Assembly (NCBI GenBank): GCA_023362775.1
Contig: JALMGJ010000012.1
Location: 17,497,501-17,561,500 of the forward strand
Direction of reading: 5' to 3'
DNA length: 64,000 nt
From: Charina bottae
Lineage: Eukaryota; Chordata; Lepidosauria; Squamata; Charinaidae
Positions 1 to 10,689 of this stretch are shown piece by piece. The number at the start of each line of letters is the position of its first letter. The first letter of the stretch is position 1. A program made the translations under genes and the position numbers. The notes under the pieces were generated by a model, which did not search any database, was not told the DNA's origin, and worked only from the letters and a program-made list of their open reading frames with translations.

Positions 1-738
1 TCCGGATACTCTTCAAGGGTAGCCCCATGTAGAGCGCATTGCAATAGTCTATATGGGAGATGACTAGGGCATGAGTGACTGTTTGGAGGGCATCTCGATC
101 CAGGAAGGGGCGCAACTGGCGCACAACCCGAAGTTGCGCAAAGGCTCTCCTGGCCACGACTGCCACCTGCTCTTCAAGCAGGAGTCGTGAGTCCAGGAGG
201 ACCCCCAAGTTCCACATTGGGTCTTAATGGGGCAGTGCCACCCCATCCAGGGCCAAGGATGATAATTTCCTGGATATAGAGAGGCCATCAACCCACAGCC
301 ACTCCGTCTTACCAGGGTTCAGCCGAAGCCTGTTGTTCCCCATCCAGGCCCCCACAGCCCCCAGGCACTGAGACAGGGCAGTCACCGCATCACTTACCTC
401 ACCTGGGATGGAGATATACAATTGAATATCATCAGCATATTGATGATACCTCATCCCGTAGTGGCGGATGATCTCACCCAGTGGTTTCACGTGGAGAACC
501 AAACCCTGCGGCACCCCACACAGAAGGGGTCAAGGGTCGGATCTCTCATCGCCCTATCACCACCAATTGGGACCGGCCCTGGAGGAAGGAGGTGAACCAG
601 CACAGAACTATGCTGCCCACCCCCAACTCCCTGAGCTGCCCCAAAAGGATACCATAGTCGATGGTATCAAAAGCTACTGAGAGGTCTAAAAGAGCCAGGA
701 TGGATGCACTCCCTCCATCCCTCCCGCCAGAGATCATC
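1..738 (-). mobile_element. L2-type LINE fragment, reverse transcriptase part
   Basis: Reading the minus strand, two broken frames carry reverse-transcriptase motifs. One (about 737-546) has LLDLSVAFDTIDYGILL, the motif A region. The other (about 514-224) has YHQYADDIQLYIS, the catalytic YADD box, followed by NRLRLNPGKTEWLWV. This wording is typical of L2-like non-LTR elements. The two frames are not continuous, so the copy is decayed, and it runs off the left edge of the window. Family-level assignment is from remembered motif style, not a search. Confidence 0.8.
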
Positions 739-2080
739 CATAAGCATGACCAATGCAGTCTCTGTCTAATCTATATGCTGTTTCTGCAATTTTATTCCTG
801 ACGTTTTTCTCCCACCCTTCCTCAAGGCAGCATCAAGGGCTCTCTCTTCTTGGCTGATTCTCACAAGAACCTTGTCTCATGTTACAATCAGCCAGTGAGC
901 TTTAGAGTTGTTCAGTGATTTGAACACGGATCTTCCTCAGTGTGGTCCCAACGCTTATAATTTATACCTGGAAATGCCATTCTAGCAGAAAACATGTAAA
1001 GAGGTCAGTGTTTTATTTAAAAAACAAAACAAGGTTTTCTCTTTTCTTGGAGACACTCGAAATGTTATCCTAGCTGGGAAAGGAATTCAAAATATGTCAC
1101 ATGTTCATTCACACCCTGGGAAGAAAAAAATAACTTAAAAATGCAGAGAAGCCTCAGTAAACAAGCAAGTCATCATGCAGGGACACATCAAAAGAAACTT
1201 AGTTTTGTTTTAAGGGCTGCAAGGATGGGGTAAGTTTACTGATTTAGCTAAATATTTGCAGTGATCCTAGGTAAGAAAATGATCAGGTTAATGAAAGTAA
1301 GACCTGAATAAAAATAACATGGATTGCTTTACCAAGCAAAAATGAATGTTTTCCTCATGCAGAGTAATGTGCATCTGATTTGTCCAGGATGCTGGGTTAA
1401 ATAGGGTCTAGTTTGACCTTCTTATGTTATTAAAATTAGTGTCTACAGTGCTGCAGTTTTTTTCTTCATATAAAAATGTTGGGCTTGGATAGTTCTGTGA
1501 TCCGTAAGCTTTCAGCCTATTTGCAAAGGACTGGGTGATAAAGAGAACAATACAGCATATTTTATGGAATGGAGGAGTAATGGTTTAGTTCACATTTGAA
1601 TATGAACTAGGCCTGTGTAAAACATTTGGGTCTTCACTTGCTATATCAACAGAAATGTCTTCTGAGCATACACAGACATGCCCAGAAGACCTTAGGAGGG
1701 CTTCTCAAAGCAGCCACACTGAAGCCACATCCGTAGATGTGTCTTCAATGCCCCATTGTGAGTTCAACCCATTCAGCATTGCCCCACATGTATCTGCACA
1801 GCTTTGCTTGGTTCCTGATCAGGCTGTCTGGGCAAGCCTGGGAAAGTGTTCCATTGTTCCACTGTAGATGTGTTTTCCTCCTTATGCCAGGTCAAGATGC
1901 TCCATGCTGGCAACATGGCCCACATCAATGCATATGGGGAAGCTCAGTTGCCTTCCTACAGTCCCCGTAGGCATATTGTTTCCTGCACTGCTTCAGTGCT
2001 CCTTCCCCAGAGTGGTCCCTGGCTATTCTGCCTGCTGCTCATTCCTCCCCTGGGGTCACATGGTTAATGAACCTGACGTC
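739..2080. other. Unassigned non-coding DNA
   Basis: No conserved coding motif, no recognised repeat boundary and no RNA gene was seen. Short open frames near 1655-2098 overlap in several frames and look like chance. Confidence 0.5.
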
Positions 2081-2602
2081 CATTCATCAGTCTGTTAGAA
2101 CTACTGGAATGGAGCAGAGCTGCAAAGTTCATGTACAGAAAAAGAATATTGTTTAAAAACAGAGCCCATGAACATATTAGAGAGATCCAGGTTAATCTTA
2201 CACCTTTAGCCCACCCAAGCATAAAGAAACACGCACTTAGACATGGCAGATATGAAAAGTAAGTAAAAAGAGTCCTTACATTTATTAATTGCAGGTACAG
2301 CATTTTTGGTAGATAAATGATGTTCCATTTCTTCTTTGTTTCCCTAAACTTAATACCTCTTGCCCTGCTTGCTGCAAGAGATGCGTGTAGAAAGGGGGAA
2401 AAATCTCCTAGGCCCATCCATGGCATAGAATGGAGCAGCACACAGCCATGTGCTTGCTCCCGGTCCAAGGAGGAGAGAGAAGGAGGAGAAGAGGAAGTGG
2501 GAGTGGCCACAAACAGCTTCCTCAAAAGCACGGAGAGCTTGCATCCTAGAGCAGCCATCCATATGCTGATGAGGCATGCTGGATTTGCCAGGATCTCCAA
2601 CA
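2081..2602. repeat. Dispersed repeat of unknown class, copy 1
   Basis: The sequence from cattcatcagtctgttag to atctccaaca recurs in the same orientation at 32922-33517 with few differences. Homology stops cleanly on the right at ccaaca in both copies. Starting from tgttag (2093), the unit begins TGTTAG and ends CCAACA, which resembles LTR ends, but no matching target duplication was found and homology continues about 12 bp to the left. The 184-codon minus frame inside it is not matched to any protein I know. The class is unresolved. Confidence 0.7.
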
Positions 2603-2955
2603 GAACCAAAGTGGACACATCCCTGGAATGGCTGTTCCCCCAAGGACCCCAATGCTGAGCTGCTTCAGCCTTTTCATAATGACCCAGTTCATGCCAACAG
2701 CTTTCCTACTTTCAAGGTTTGGATTCCTGGACTGATCAGTCATCCGAGCAGACATGGTGCTTTTGTGTGTGGGAACAAGTGGTTGAAAGCCTGATAAAAA
2801 GCCAACCAACCAAATCCAAAACCAGAAGGGTCTCTGTGCACTTATTGGCCAACCAGAGCAGCAGGAATTGATACTGCCATGGGGCGGTGGAGCTTGAAAG
2901 CACCAATTAGGAGGCTCCTCCCATCACTACATCTTCTGCAGATGCAGAGAGGGAA
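2603..2955. other. Unassigned non-coding DNA
   Basis: Nothing recognised. The right part leads into an L1 fragment. Confidence 0.4.
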
Positions 2956-3241
2956 GCTTCCCAATGCATGGAGCCGCAACTCAAAGGCAATGCAGACTGT
3001 ACTAAAATGTACAAAATCTTGTTACAGGTGAATTTGGAAGATGGACAGGTCAAAGAATGTATGATTAAATGGGCTAAGAACTTTGGATATAATATTAAGT
3101 TGGAGCAATGGGAAAATATGTGGAATAAAGGTTTGAAATTCACTTTGAATTACAACTTAAAAGAGAATTTTTATAAGATGATGTATCATTGATATTTAAC
3201 CCCCGATAAGCTGTCAAAAATGTATAATGGTGTAACTAATG
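2956..3241 (+). mobile_element. L1 ORF2 C-terminal fragment, left part
   Basis: The frame from 2968 reads MWNKGLKFTLNYNLKENFY and then, after one stop (TGA at about 3190, where a Trp is usual), YLTPDKLSKMYNGVTN. This is the C-terminal part of L1-type ORF2. The frame is cut at about 3240 by a Penelope insertion and resumes at 4645, so this is the left half of one older L1 copy. Confidence 0.8.
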
Positions 3242-4644
3242 GTTGTTGTGGGTCTTCCAGGCAGTGTGGCCGTGTTCTGGAAGTTGTGGTTCCTAACGTT
3301 TCGCCAGCATCTGTGGCCAGCATCTTCAGAGGGCAGGAGCACACACAGAAGCGAAATCTCTGTGCCCAGGTAGAGTGGCAATGTTTTGTTTGTTTTCTAT
3401 TTATAGAGCTAAGTTATAGGAGATTAGGTGGGGTTTTTTGTTGTGTTGAAATGTTAACGAGTGGCTGATGAGCGTGATTAGCATGTTCATTGTGAGAAGT
3501 ATTCCCATGTCCTGGTGGTTGGACTGAGTTCGTTGACCTTTTGCAGGCTGTGTTTTTCAGGACTGGTAGCCAGGTTTTGCTAATTTTTAAACTTTCTTCT
3601 TTTTTATTGTAACTGTGCTGATGTTTGTGAATTTCAATGGCTTCTCTGTATAATCTGGTGTAGTGGCTTTTGGTGTTGTCCAGTATTTCTGTGTTTTCAA
3701 ATAGGATTTTGTGTCCCGTTTGCTTGAGAGCATGTTCAGCTACTGAAGATTTTTCCGGTTGCTGTAGTCTGCAGTGTCTTTCATGTTCTTTTATCCTGGT
3801 GTGAATGCTTCGTTTTGTGGTTCCGATGTATACTTGTCCGCAGCTGCATGGTATGCGGTATACTCCTGCAGCTGTGTGGGGGTCCCTTTTGTCTTTTGCT
3901 GATTTTAGCATTTGTTGTATTTTTCTGGTGGGTCTGAAGACTGCTTGAAAGTTGTGTTTTTCCATCAGTTTTCCCATGCGGTCAGTAACTCCTTAGATGT
4001 AGGGCAGGAATACTTTGTTTGTGGGGGGCTGTTTTTCTTCAGTTGGATGTTGTTTTCTTCGTTTGATGGCTCTTTTTATTTCATTCTTGGAATAGCCATT
4101 CGCCTGTAGGGCCCAATTCAGATGGTTAAGTTCATTGTTGAGAAATTTGGTTTCACAGTTTTGATTAGCACGATCCACCAAGGTTTTGATCATGCCTCTC
4201 TTTTGTCGTGGGTGGTGATTGGAATTTTTGTGCAGATACCGGTCTGTATGGGTGGGTTTTCTGTATACTTTGTGTCCTAGTTTGAGGTCCGTTTTGCGTA
4301 TGACCAGCGTATCTAAAAATGGAAGTTTGCCGTCAGTTTCTTTTTCCATAGTGAATTGTATATTGGGGTGGATGCTGTTTAGGTGGTCCAGAAATTTCTC
4401 CAGTTCTTCTTCAGTATGACTCCAAATTGCAAAGGTGTCATCCACGAACCGGAACCAGACTGTTGGTGTAATGGGAGCCGATTCCAAAGCCTGTTTTTCA
4501 AAATGTTCCATGTAAAAGTTTGCTATGACTGGGCTCAGGGGGCTTCCCATGGCAAGGAACCACAACTTCCAGAACACGGCCACACAGCCCGGAAGACCCA
4601 CAACAACCATCAAACTCCGGCCGTGAAAGCCTTCGACAATACAT
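3242..4644 (-). mobile_element. Penelope-like element nested in L1
   Basis: The insertion is bounded by a perfect 14-bp duplication, tggtgtaactaatg, at 3228-3241 and 4645-4658. On the minus strand it carries a 5'-truncated reverse transcriptase followed by a GIY-YIG endonuclease, the domain order of Penelope elements. The ends are inverted copies of one another: ggttgttgtgggtcttcc at the left, its complement near 4600-4616 at the right. At the right end the inverted terminal piece is fused directly to the RT at MGSPLSP. A hammerhead-like core lies on the minus strand at about 3290-3330. Confidence 0.92.
3414..4613 (-). pseudogene. Penelope RT plus GIY-YIG endonuclease ORF, one stop
   Basis: The frame first reads RT motifs (MGSPLSPVIANFYME; RFVDDTFAIW, the catalytic xDD box; HTDRYLHKNSNHHPRQK). 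It then reads LPYI, a TAA stop at about 3990-3992, and continues in the same frame with GVTDRMGKLMEKHNF and the GIY-YIG domain (GVYRIPCSCGQVYIG, then R and HERHC). A single nonsense codon therefore separates the two catalytic domains. The 5' fingers part of the RT is missing and the first ~20 codons come from terminal-repeat sequence. The gene is dead as it stands. The endonuclease would nick target DNA and the RT would copy the RNA. Confidence 0.9.
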
Positions 4645-5310
4645 TGGTGTAACTAATGTTTCTTGGAAATGTTTACAGGGTGAGGGAACCTTTTATCATC
4701 TCTGGTGGACTTGTGAGAAGGCTAAAAAGTTCTGGGATCAAATATGTATTACTATTCAAAAGATTCTTAAAGTTAATATACAAAAAAACCCAGAACTGTT
4801 TCTTCTGGGTTTGATGGAAAAGGAGTTAGAGAAACAACATGGAGTTTTGCTTTTATACATGATTACAGCTGCAAGACTTTTATACACACAACAATGGAAA
4901 GATCCACAAATACCTACTGTTGAAGATTGGATTGTCAAATTAATGGATTCGGCTCAAATAGCTAAACTAAGAGCATTAATAAGAGAACATTCTGTTTCTG
5001 GATTTATATCTATTTGGCAACTACTTTTAGAGTACTTGCTTGTGGTAGAAAAAAATGAAATTTTGTTCTTGGGTTTTAGTGATTAAATGGTTTGTTTTAA
5101 TAGAAATAATGTTACTATGGTTTAACTAATGGTAAGAGATTATATTTGTAAATGTATTCATATCTGTATTAGAGAAAGTCGGAAGTCACTTTCTGTTTCT
5201 GTTTTCCGTCTATTGACACTTTGATAGTTTTTTCTTTTTTCTTTAGTTCTATTCTCTATCTTTTCTATACTTTTTACTTTGTATTTTAAATATACTTTGA
5301 AAATAATAAC
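4645..5310 (+). mobile_element. L1 ORF2 C-terminal fragment and 3' UTR, right part
   Basis: The frame resumes after the Penelope insertion with CLQGEGTFYHLWWTCEK, the Cys-rich knuckle near the end of L1 ORF2, then LLYMITAARLLYTQQW, and stops at 5086. The following UTR contains gtaagagatta and aaagtcggaagtcac, which recur in the L1 3' ends at 25316-25561 and 40895-41130. No clear poly(A) tail remains. Confidence 0.82.
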
Positions 5311-5592
5311 ATTCTTATAAGCAAAGGCAATGCGGACTGCAGTCAACATTGGCATGGAAGGAAAGCATGCAGAGGGTGGTGTCAAAATTTGGCCTGAGAC
5401 TTTGAAATGCTGCAGAACCCCTTGTCAAATCATTTGCAAAGAGCAAATGCCAATTTTGCATTTTCCAATTAATACATGAACTGTAACATGCCTACCATTC
5501 CAAGGTTTCGTCTTTCTGAATTGGCAATATAGTTTACCCACAATTAAAAGTACATTATGGAAAAAAATTGTACAAAAATTATATATTTAATG
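5311..5592. other. Unassigned non-coding DNA
   Basis: AT-rich spacer between an L1 end and a BovB fragment. Nothing recognised. Confidence 0.4.
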
Positions 5593-5604
5593 AAAACAAT
5601 GTAT

Positions 5605-5889
5605 GTTGTTGTTTATTCGTTCAGTCGCTTCCGACTCTTCGTGACTTCATGGACCAGCCCATGCCAGAGCTTCCTGTCGGCCGTCACCACCCCCAGCTCC
5701 CCCACGGTCGAGTCTGTCACCCCCAGAATATCATCCATTCATCTTGCCCTTGGTCGGCCCCTCTTCCTTTTGCCTCCCAGTTTCCCTAGCATCAGCTTCT
5801 TCTCCAGGGTATCCTGTCTTCGCATTACGTGACCAAAGTACTTCAGTTTTGCCTTTAATATCATTCCCTCAAGTGAGCAGTCTGGCTTT
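5605..5889 (-). mobile_element. 5'-truncated BovB LINE
   Basis: Reverse complement of the 3' end of the BovB at 17152-20372, beginning with the same tail (ttgttgtttattcgttcagt). It is flanked by a 12-bp duplication, aaaacaatgtat, at 5593-5604 and 5890-5901, so both ends are exact. Only the last ~90 ORF codons are present. Confidence 0.93.
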
Positions 5890-6142
5890 AAAACAATGTA
5901 TACGATAAGGGAAATCATTTGCCCAAACTGTATTCATTAGGTAAAATTGAAAAAAAAAAAGGCAAATGTTTCACAAAATGTGCACCCAAATACATAGTTT
6001 TCAATACAATCTTTTTTTTAAAAATTCATGGTTTGTCCCAAACATAAAAATATTTAGGAAAATAAGAACTTGAAATTGACAGATTCACCCATCACTGCCA
6101 TCTGCATAAGAAGAGAGATCCCCGTTCCAAGTAGCATAGGAT

Positions 6143-6213
6143 CAAGTGAGATGGGCGGTGATGAAATTTGAAAAATAAATAAATAAATAAATAAATAAAC
6201 AAATAAATAAATA
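6143..6213 (+). repeat. L2-type 3' terminus with (TAAA)n tail
   Basis: Contains gagatgggcggtgatgaaat followed by repeated aaat units, the same terminal pattern as at 14660-14744 and 25035-25078. Confidence 0.6.
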
Positions 6214-6374
6214 AGATCTAAAGTTTGCTCATGAGGATTGAACAAGGAGAAGGAAGAATGTTGAAGTTTGGAGTGTTCTCTCTCTCTCTTTCTTGTAAGC
6301 AGGAATCTGACCTGAGGAATGATTAGTGAATCAGGTTGTATTACTGCAATGGAAAGGAGATTTATTTACTGGAA

Positions 6375-6470
6375 ACATTTTATTTATTTGTTTGTTTATT
6401 TATTTAATAAATGTATATGGCTGCCCATCTCGTATGTACATTACTTTGGGCGTCTAACAATTAAAAAAAT
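6375..6470 (-). repeat. LINE 3' terminus, minus orientation
   Basis: Begins with (attt)n followed by tatatggctgcccatctcg and ttgggcgtctaaca, the reversed terminal motif of L2-type elements also seen at 25705-25800. Confidence 0.5.
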
Positions 6471-6476
6471 TAAAAT

Positions 6477-6735
6477 TATAGGGATAGGCAAAGCTTTTTA
6501 CCTAGCTAACTACATCCTACCAGGAGGAAAGTCAAAGAGCATGTAGTCTGTGAAAAAAAGGCAGAAGGAAGTGACCTCACATTAGCAAACATGTTGACAA
6601 AAAGCAGGCAGAATGATAAAGAGGGGATACAGAGTAAATCCGTAATTTTCTAACTACATCTTATTGTCTCCTTGTGGTATGTCATACGGTTCTGATGAGT
6701 CAGTGCCATTGGATTCACACCTCCAATAAAAAGGA
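6477..6735. repeat. Dispersed repeat B, copy 1 (possible LTR)
   Basis: Similar in order and spacing to 60707-60960: ggcaaagc, then agctaacta/agccaacta, ggcagaa, a shared region about tattg..cccttgtgg, and a gagtcagtgcca motif. The identity is moderate, so this is an old repeat. Its class is not established. Confidence 0.4.
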
Positions 6736-6739
6736 GGGT

Positions 6740-7546
6740 TGGAAAAATTAAAACTGATGAAACAAATATTTTTGATGCAGAAGTTTTAAAAATGTAATTC
6801 CATTTTTCTCTGTTTTTTTTAATGATGATATTGGGAATCAGAAAATTCCTCTAGATATGTTGCATTTCAAGTTCCATAATTCCTGGACAGCATGGAGATT
6901 AGGAACAGTTCCATACCATACATATCCCTGTATTCTGTAGACCAATCATCCATAACTTCACATCCTCTAAATATTTTGGAACTGCAGTTCCCAGAAATTT
7001 TGGAAGTGGTAGCACCCATTCAATGGAGGATAGCAGGTTGGATAAAACTGCCAGAAACCTATGCAAGTCCCAGATTCAAGTTGCATTTCTATACCCTTTC
7101 TCTATCTTTTGAGGACTCCATATAGGGCAACTTCGACGTTTTGAGAGACCAATACCAGATCTGTACATTCGTTGTCCACCTAAGTGGGCCTGTCCTGTCC
7201 TTTGATGATGATCTTTTCAACTTTCTCCTCAGTTGACAATGAGACCTTCCCATAAATTGGGAAACAGCCCCATCTGTTTCTGAGAGCAACTGCCACTGAT
7301 ACTAAAGCCTCAGAAGAAAGATCAGGAAGATCAGAGGAAAGTCAAGTTCTAACCTAATGCCACTGAAGGATGGAGACTGCTTCCTCTGTGAAGCTCCAAC
7401 TACCTGCACAGATCTTAGGACTATTGAAAAGTAACCCTTCAATTTATTTTGAGTTCAAAATAAAACTATCCTGAAAATAGTTCTGGTACAATTTTACAAC
7501 ATTATGCTTTATGCAAACCATAAGTATGTTTTTACCACTTTCTGAA
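6740..7546. other. Unassigned non-coding DNA
   Basis: No gene or repeat recognised. Short frames here show no family motif. Confidence 0.45.
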
Positions 7547-7559
7547 CAATTTAAGAGCT

Positions 7560-8163
7560 GTGGAGTCCTTGGTGCTCTCTGAGCCTTGTTGTTTTCTTGC
7601 AGACGTTTCATTGCCAGGCTAGGCAACATCTTCAGTGCTAAAAGAGAGTGGAACTTGCTCTCTGTTTATATACCTTGGCTTGTCCTGCCTGTGTTAGTGG
7701 GGGTGTTGTACTCTCCTTAGTAGTACCTTGATTGGGTTGTTGTGTGCTGCTTGGTTGATTGACTGAGTTAATAGTTCCTTGATTAGGGTCTATTGTGTTG
7801 TTTGATTGCTCCTCTGCTGCTAATCTTGCTGTTAATCTTTGCATATCTTGTTGTTGATTGCTGCTATGAAAAGGATTACACTGCCATACATCAGAAACAT
7901 CTCAGAAACTACTAATAGACTGTTACAACCACACGGCATCACTGTAGCACACAAACCAACCCAATCAAGGTACTACTAAGGAGAGTACAACACCCCCACT
8001 AACACAGGCAGGACAAGCCAAGGTATATAAACAGAGAGCAAGTTCCACTCCCTTTTAGCACTGAAGGTGTTGCCTAGCCTGGCAATGAAATGTCTGCAAG
8101 AAAACAAGGCTCAGAGAGCACCAAGGACTCCACAGTTCAACCCTGAGCTACAAATATTCTCTT
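7560..8163. mobile_element. Penelope-like element with inverted terminal arms
   Basis: Flanked by a 13-bp duplication, caatttaagagct, at 7547-7559 and 8164-8176. The outer ~180 bp on each side are inverted copies: ctgtggagtccttggtgctc on the left, the complement ending at about 8140 on the right. The middle encodes on the + strand LPYIRNISETTNRLLQPHGI, the linker between RT and endonuclease of Penelope elements. The left arm, read on the minus strand, has a hammerhead-like core at 7600-7636. No RT or endonuclease domain remains. Confidence 0.85.
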
Positions 8164-8176
8164 CAATTTAAGAGCT

Positions 8177-8796
8177 CTAACCTATTAACATATTAACCAG
8201 CACTGATCATGCTGGTTAATATGTATTATAATAATGGTCACCCAAAGCATGGACTTACTAGTTATCCTAATTCTGCTTAAAAGTGCAGAACCATCTCTCT
8301 ACTTCAGGTCCCTCTATAGAAGAAAATGTCTTGTACAAGTTCTGTCACATTAAATAGGCATTTTCAAAAGCCATCTGAATACCTCAATACATTCTTGGGT
8401 GTATAAAATGTCCTGGAATATTAAAAAATATTTTATGAATGATAGTGAGATGAATAACAGTGTGGAAATAAAGCTTGAAATAACCATTGATCATCTGGAA
8501 ACACATTCTATATTTAATATTCACCTCAACAAACTATTGTCTAAACACCATCTATTGAATGACATTTCCACCTACCATATTTAAAAAAAGAGAATAAAAC
8601 ATTGCCAAATTCGTGGAACAGCACTATATCTCTCTGAAATATCATTTATCAGTTAATATTACTGTATTATTTGTCCTGCAGTTATTCTTTGAGCAGTTTT
8701 TTTGCTAGAATCTCCTCCTATCACCTAACCGTAACCTACTACAATGCTTTTGTAAAAACATTTTAAAAGAAATGTCATCATTTTATTAATTTTATT
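8177..8796. other. Unassigned AT-rich DNA
   Basis: No supported feature. The 61-codon frame at 8399-8584 has no recognisable motif. Confidence 0.45.
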
Positions 8797-8809
8797 ACTT
8801 AGGCTTTGT

Positions 8810-8995
8810 TTTGTTGTTTAGTCGTTCAGTCGCTTCTGACTCTTCGTGACTTCTTGGACCAGCCCACGCCAGAGCTTCCTGTCAGCCGTCGCCACCCCCA
8901 GCTCCCCAATGGTTGAGTCCGTCACCTCCAGAACATCATCCATCCATCTTGCCCTTGGTCGGCCCCTCTTCCTTTGGCCTTCCACTTTCCCTAGC
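8810..8995 (-). mobile_element. 5'-truncated BovB LINE
   Basis: Reverse complement of the last ~185 bp of BovB. Flanked by a perfect 13-bp duplication, acttaggctttgt, at 8797-8809 and 8996-9008. Confidence 0.93.
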
Positions 8996-9008
8996 ACTTA
9001 GGCTTTGT

Positions 9009-9341
9009 AGGCTGCTTCAATAAGGTTGAGTATTTTAAATATTTAAAGGGTTTTTTTTCAAAATCACTGTTTGGGATGGGGTTTTCAGGAAAAAAAATAT
9101 CGTTTTTCCACAGTTACACATCTTTAAGAAATGGGACTTCTGTAGAGTAGCCCTGAATAAAAATATGGGCACCCTGGTGCCTTAAGAATGAGGGTGCTTG
9201 GAAGAGGTTCCCCAAACTGGTTTCTCACAGAAGAGTTCAAAGTCTAACCATGCTTCTTTCACATGTGTCAAAGCACACTAAATCTCTTGCAAGTGTGAGA
9301 TATAGCTTCATGCTCTTCTGCTTGTTCTGAGCTTTTACAGA
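9009..9341. other. Unassigned non-coding DNA
   Basis: Nothing recognised. Confidence 0.4.
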
Positions 9342-9346
9342 GCAAG

Positions 9347-9715
9347 TGTCAGGGTTCATAGCTGAATCCTGCCATTAGGAGTAGAGAGGTAGTTAAGCGT
9401 GTGAACTGCAGGGAGGGGGAATGTGTACGGAGTGTTGTGGCTTCTGTTGGAGACTGGAGAATGCATCGTCAAGGTCAACCACCTGCAGGAGATGGAGGCT
9501 GGGAACGGGGAGCGAAAGTTCTGGACATTGACATCATCGCGTCTGCGAAATTGGCGTGCAAGGGGGAGAGTTAAGTTAGCAAGGTTTGGCGGGAATCCGC
9601 ATTCAGATCTTTAGGAGTGCTTCAATTTACATGGATCCTAAATAAAGCTTAATCTGCATTTCAATGAATTGCATCGAGAAGTGTTTATTAGGGCATTGAA
9701 GTTGGGGTCATTACA
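9347..9715. mobile_element. Solo LTR with 5-bp target duplication
   Basis: Begins TGTCAGGGTTC, ends GGTCATTACA (TG...CA), is 369 bp long and is flanked by gcaag at 9342-9346 and 9716-9720. An AATAAA signal lies at about 9639. The 5-bp duplication fits a Gypsy or ERV-type LTR element. No internal region is present, so it is probably a solo LTR. Confidence 0.75.
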
Positions 9716-9887
9716 GCAAGCCAGATTGGCTTGCTCTTCAGATGCTGTCCCTTCTGATTTCAACAGGCATCCTCAAGCCATTGAGCAGCTTCAGGCATGA
9801 CCCCAGGTTCGGAAAGCGTCTCTCTCTACATGACATAATACACACAAGAAGCAGCTTCCTGTTGACAAAGCTGAAGACTGCTATCCC

Positions 9888-9968
9888 AGCCAGCTTTCAT
9901 GCCTAAGGTGGGACCAGAACTCTCAGTCTCCTGGTTTCTAGCCTGGAGCCTTAACCACTAGACCAGTA
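9888..9968 (-). mobile_element. tRNA-derived SINE head fragment
   Basis: Contains cctaaggtgggaccagaact and ccttaaccactagaccagta, matching the tRNA-like head of the SINEs at 11375-11613 and 25847-26066, in reverse orientation. Confidence 0.7.
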
Positions 9969-9978
9969 AACCATTATG

Positions 9979-10430
9979 TGTGTCAGGATGTGACATCCTG
10001 CCAGCATAAGTGTAGAGATTTAGAAATGGGATTTGTAGTAATTGTAGTAGTAAGCAATTGGGCCTGGGAAGGAAAGGAGGGTGAAGATGAGCTGAGCATC
10101 TGCAAGGTCAACGGTGTGGGTTATCAGTGCTCAGGTTATCAGTGCTCCTTAGTCTGGAGTGTGAGACAAGGGGAGAGAGAGCTGCCAGAAGGTGGAATGG
10201 AATTTTACTGTTTGTTAGTTAAGTGAGAAAGGTTTTTTTTTAGCTGTTTGATGTTATGGGAATGGTTGCAGCTTTTGGGAGGGGTGAATACTGTATGGGG
10301 GATTTTAGTCTAGCTTTTGTGCGCACTTTTCTTCAGACTGAGCTTTGCCTTGGAATTGATAACTTGCATTAATAAAGAACTCTTTGATATCCGTTAATGG
10401 CTTGTAATAAGAGTCTCTGGTTTAATGACT
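9979..10430. mobile_element. Possible LTR
   Basis: Starts tgtcaggatgtgac and carries cattaataaagaactctttg near its right side, an LTR-like start and poly(A) signal. The right boundary and target duplication were not found, so this is tentative. No coding motif was seen. Confidence 0.35.
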
Positions 10431-10434
10431 AAAG

Positions 10435-10667
10435 CAGAGCTTTCCAAACTTTTCATGTTGGTGACACACTCTTACAGCAGGGCATCATTTCACGACACAC
10501 TCTTACAGCAGGGCATCATTTCACGACACAATCTTACAGCAGGGCACAAGGCAGGCACTAGGACCTGCGTGGAATCCTGGAAGGGCTCGGAGGCAGCAGC
10601 AGCCGCGACACACCCAGACACTGCAGCCGACACACTGACGTGTCCCGACACAGTTTGGAAAGCTCAG
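10435..10667. mobile_element. hAT-type miniature element with internal 31-bp repeats
   Basis: The ends are inverted: cagagctttccaaact on the left and agtttggaaagctcag on the right. The same termini bound the element at 58964-59227. Inside, a 31-bp unit containing cttacagcagggcatcattt occurs about three times in tandem (about 10468-10548). No clear 8-bp duplication was found. Confidence 0.65.
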
Positions 10668-10689
10668 ACTGCCATGTGCTTTAGTTTAC

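Noticed and set aside
2064..2618. 184-codon minus-strand frame
   Set aside because: It lies entirely in a dispersed repeat, is disrupted in the second copy by a GA expansion, and matches no known family.
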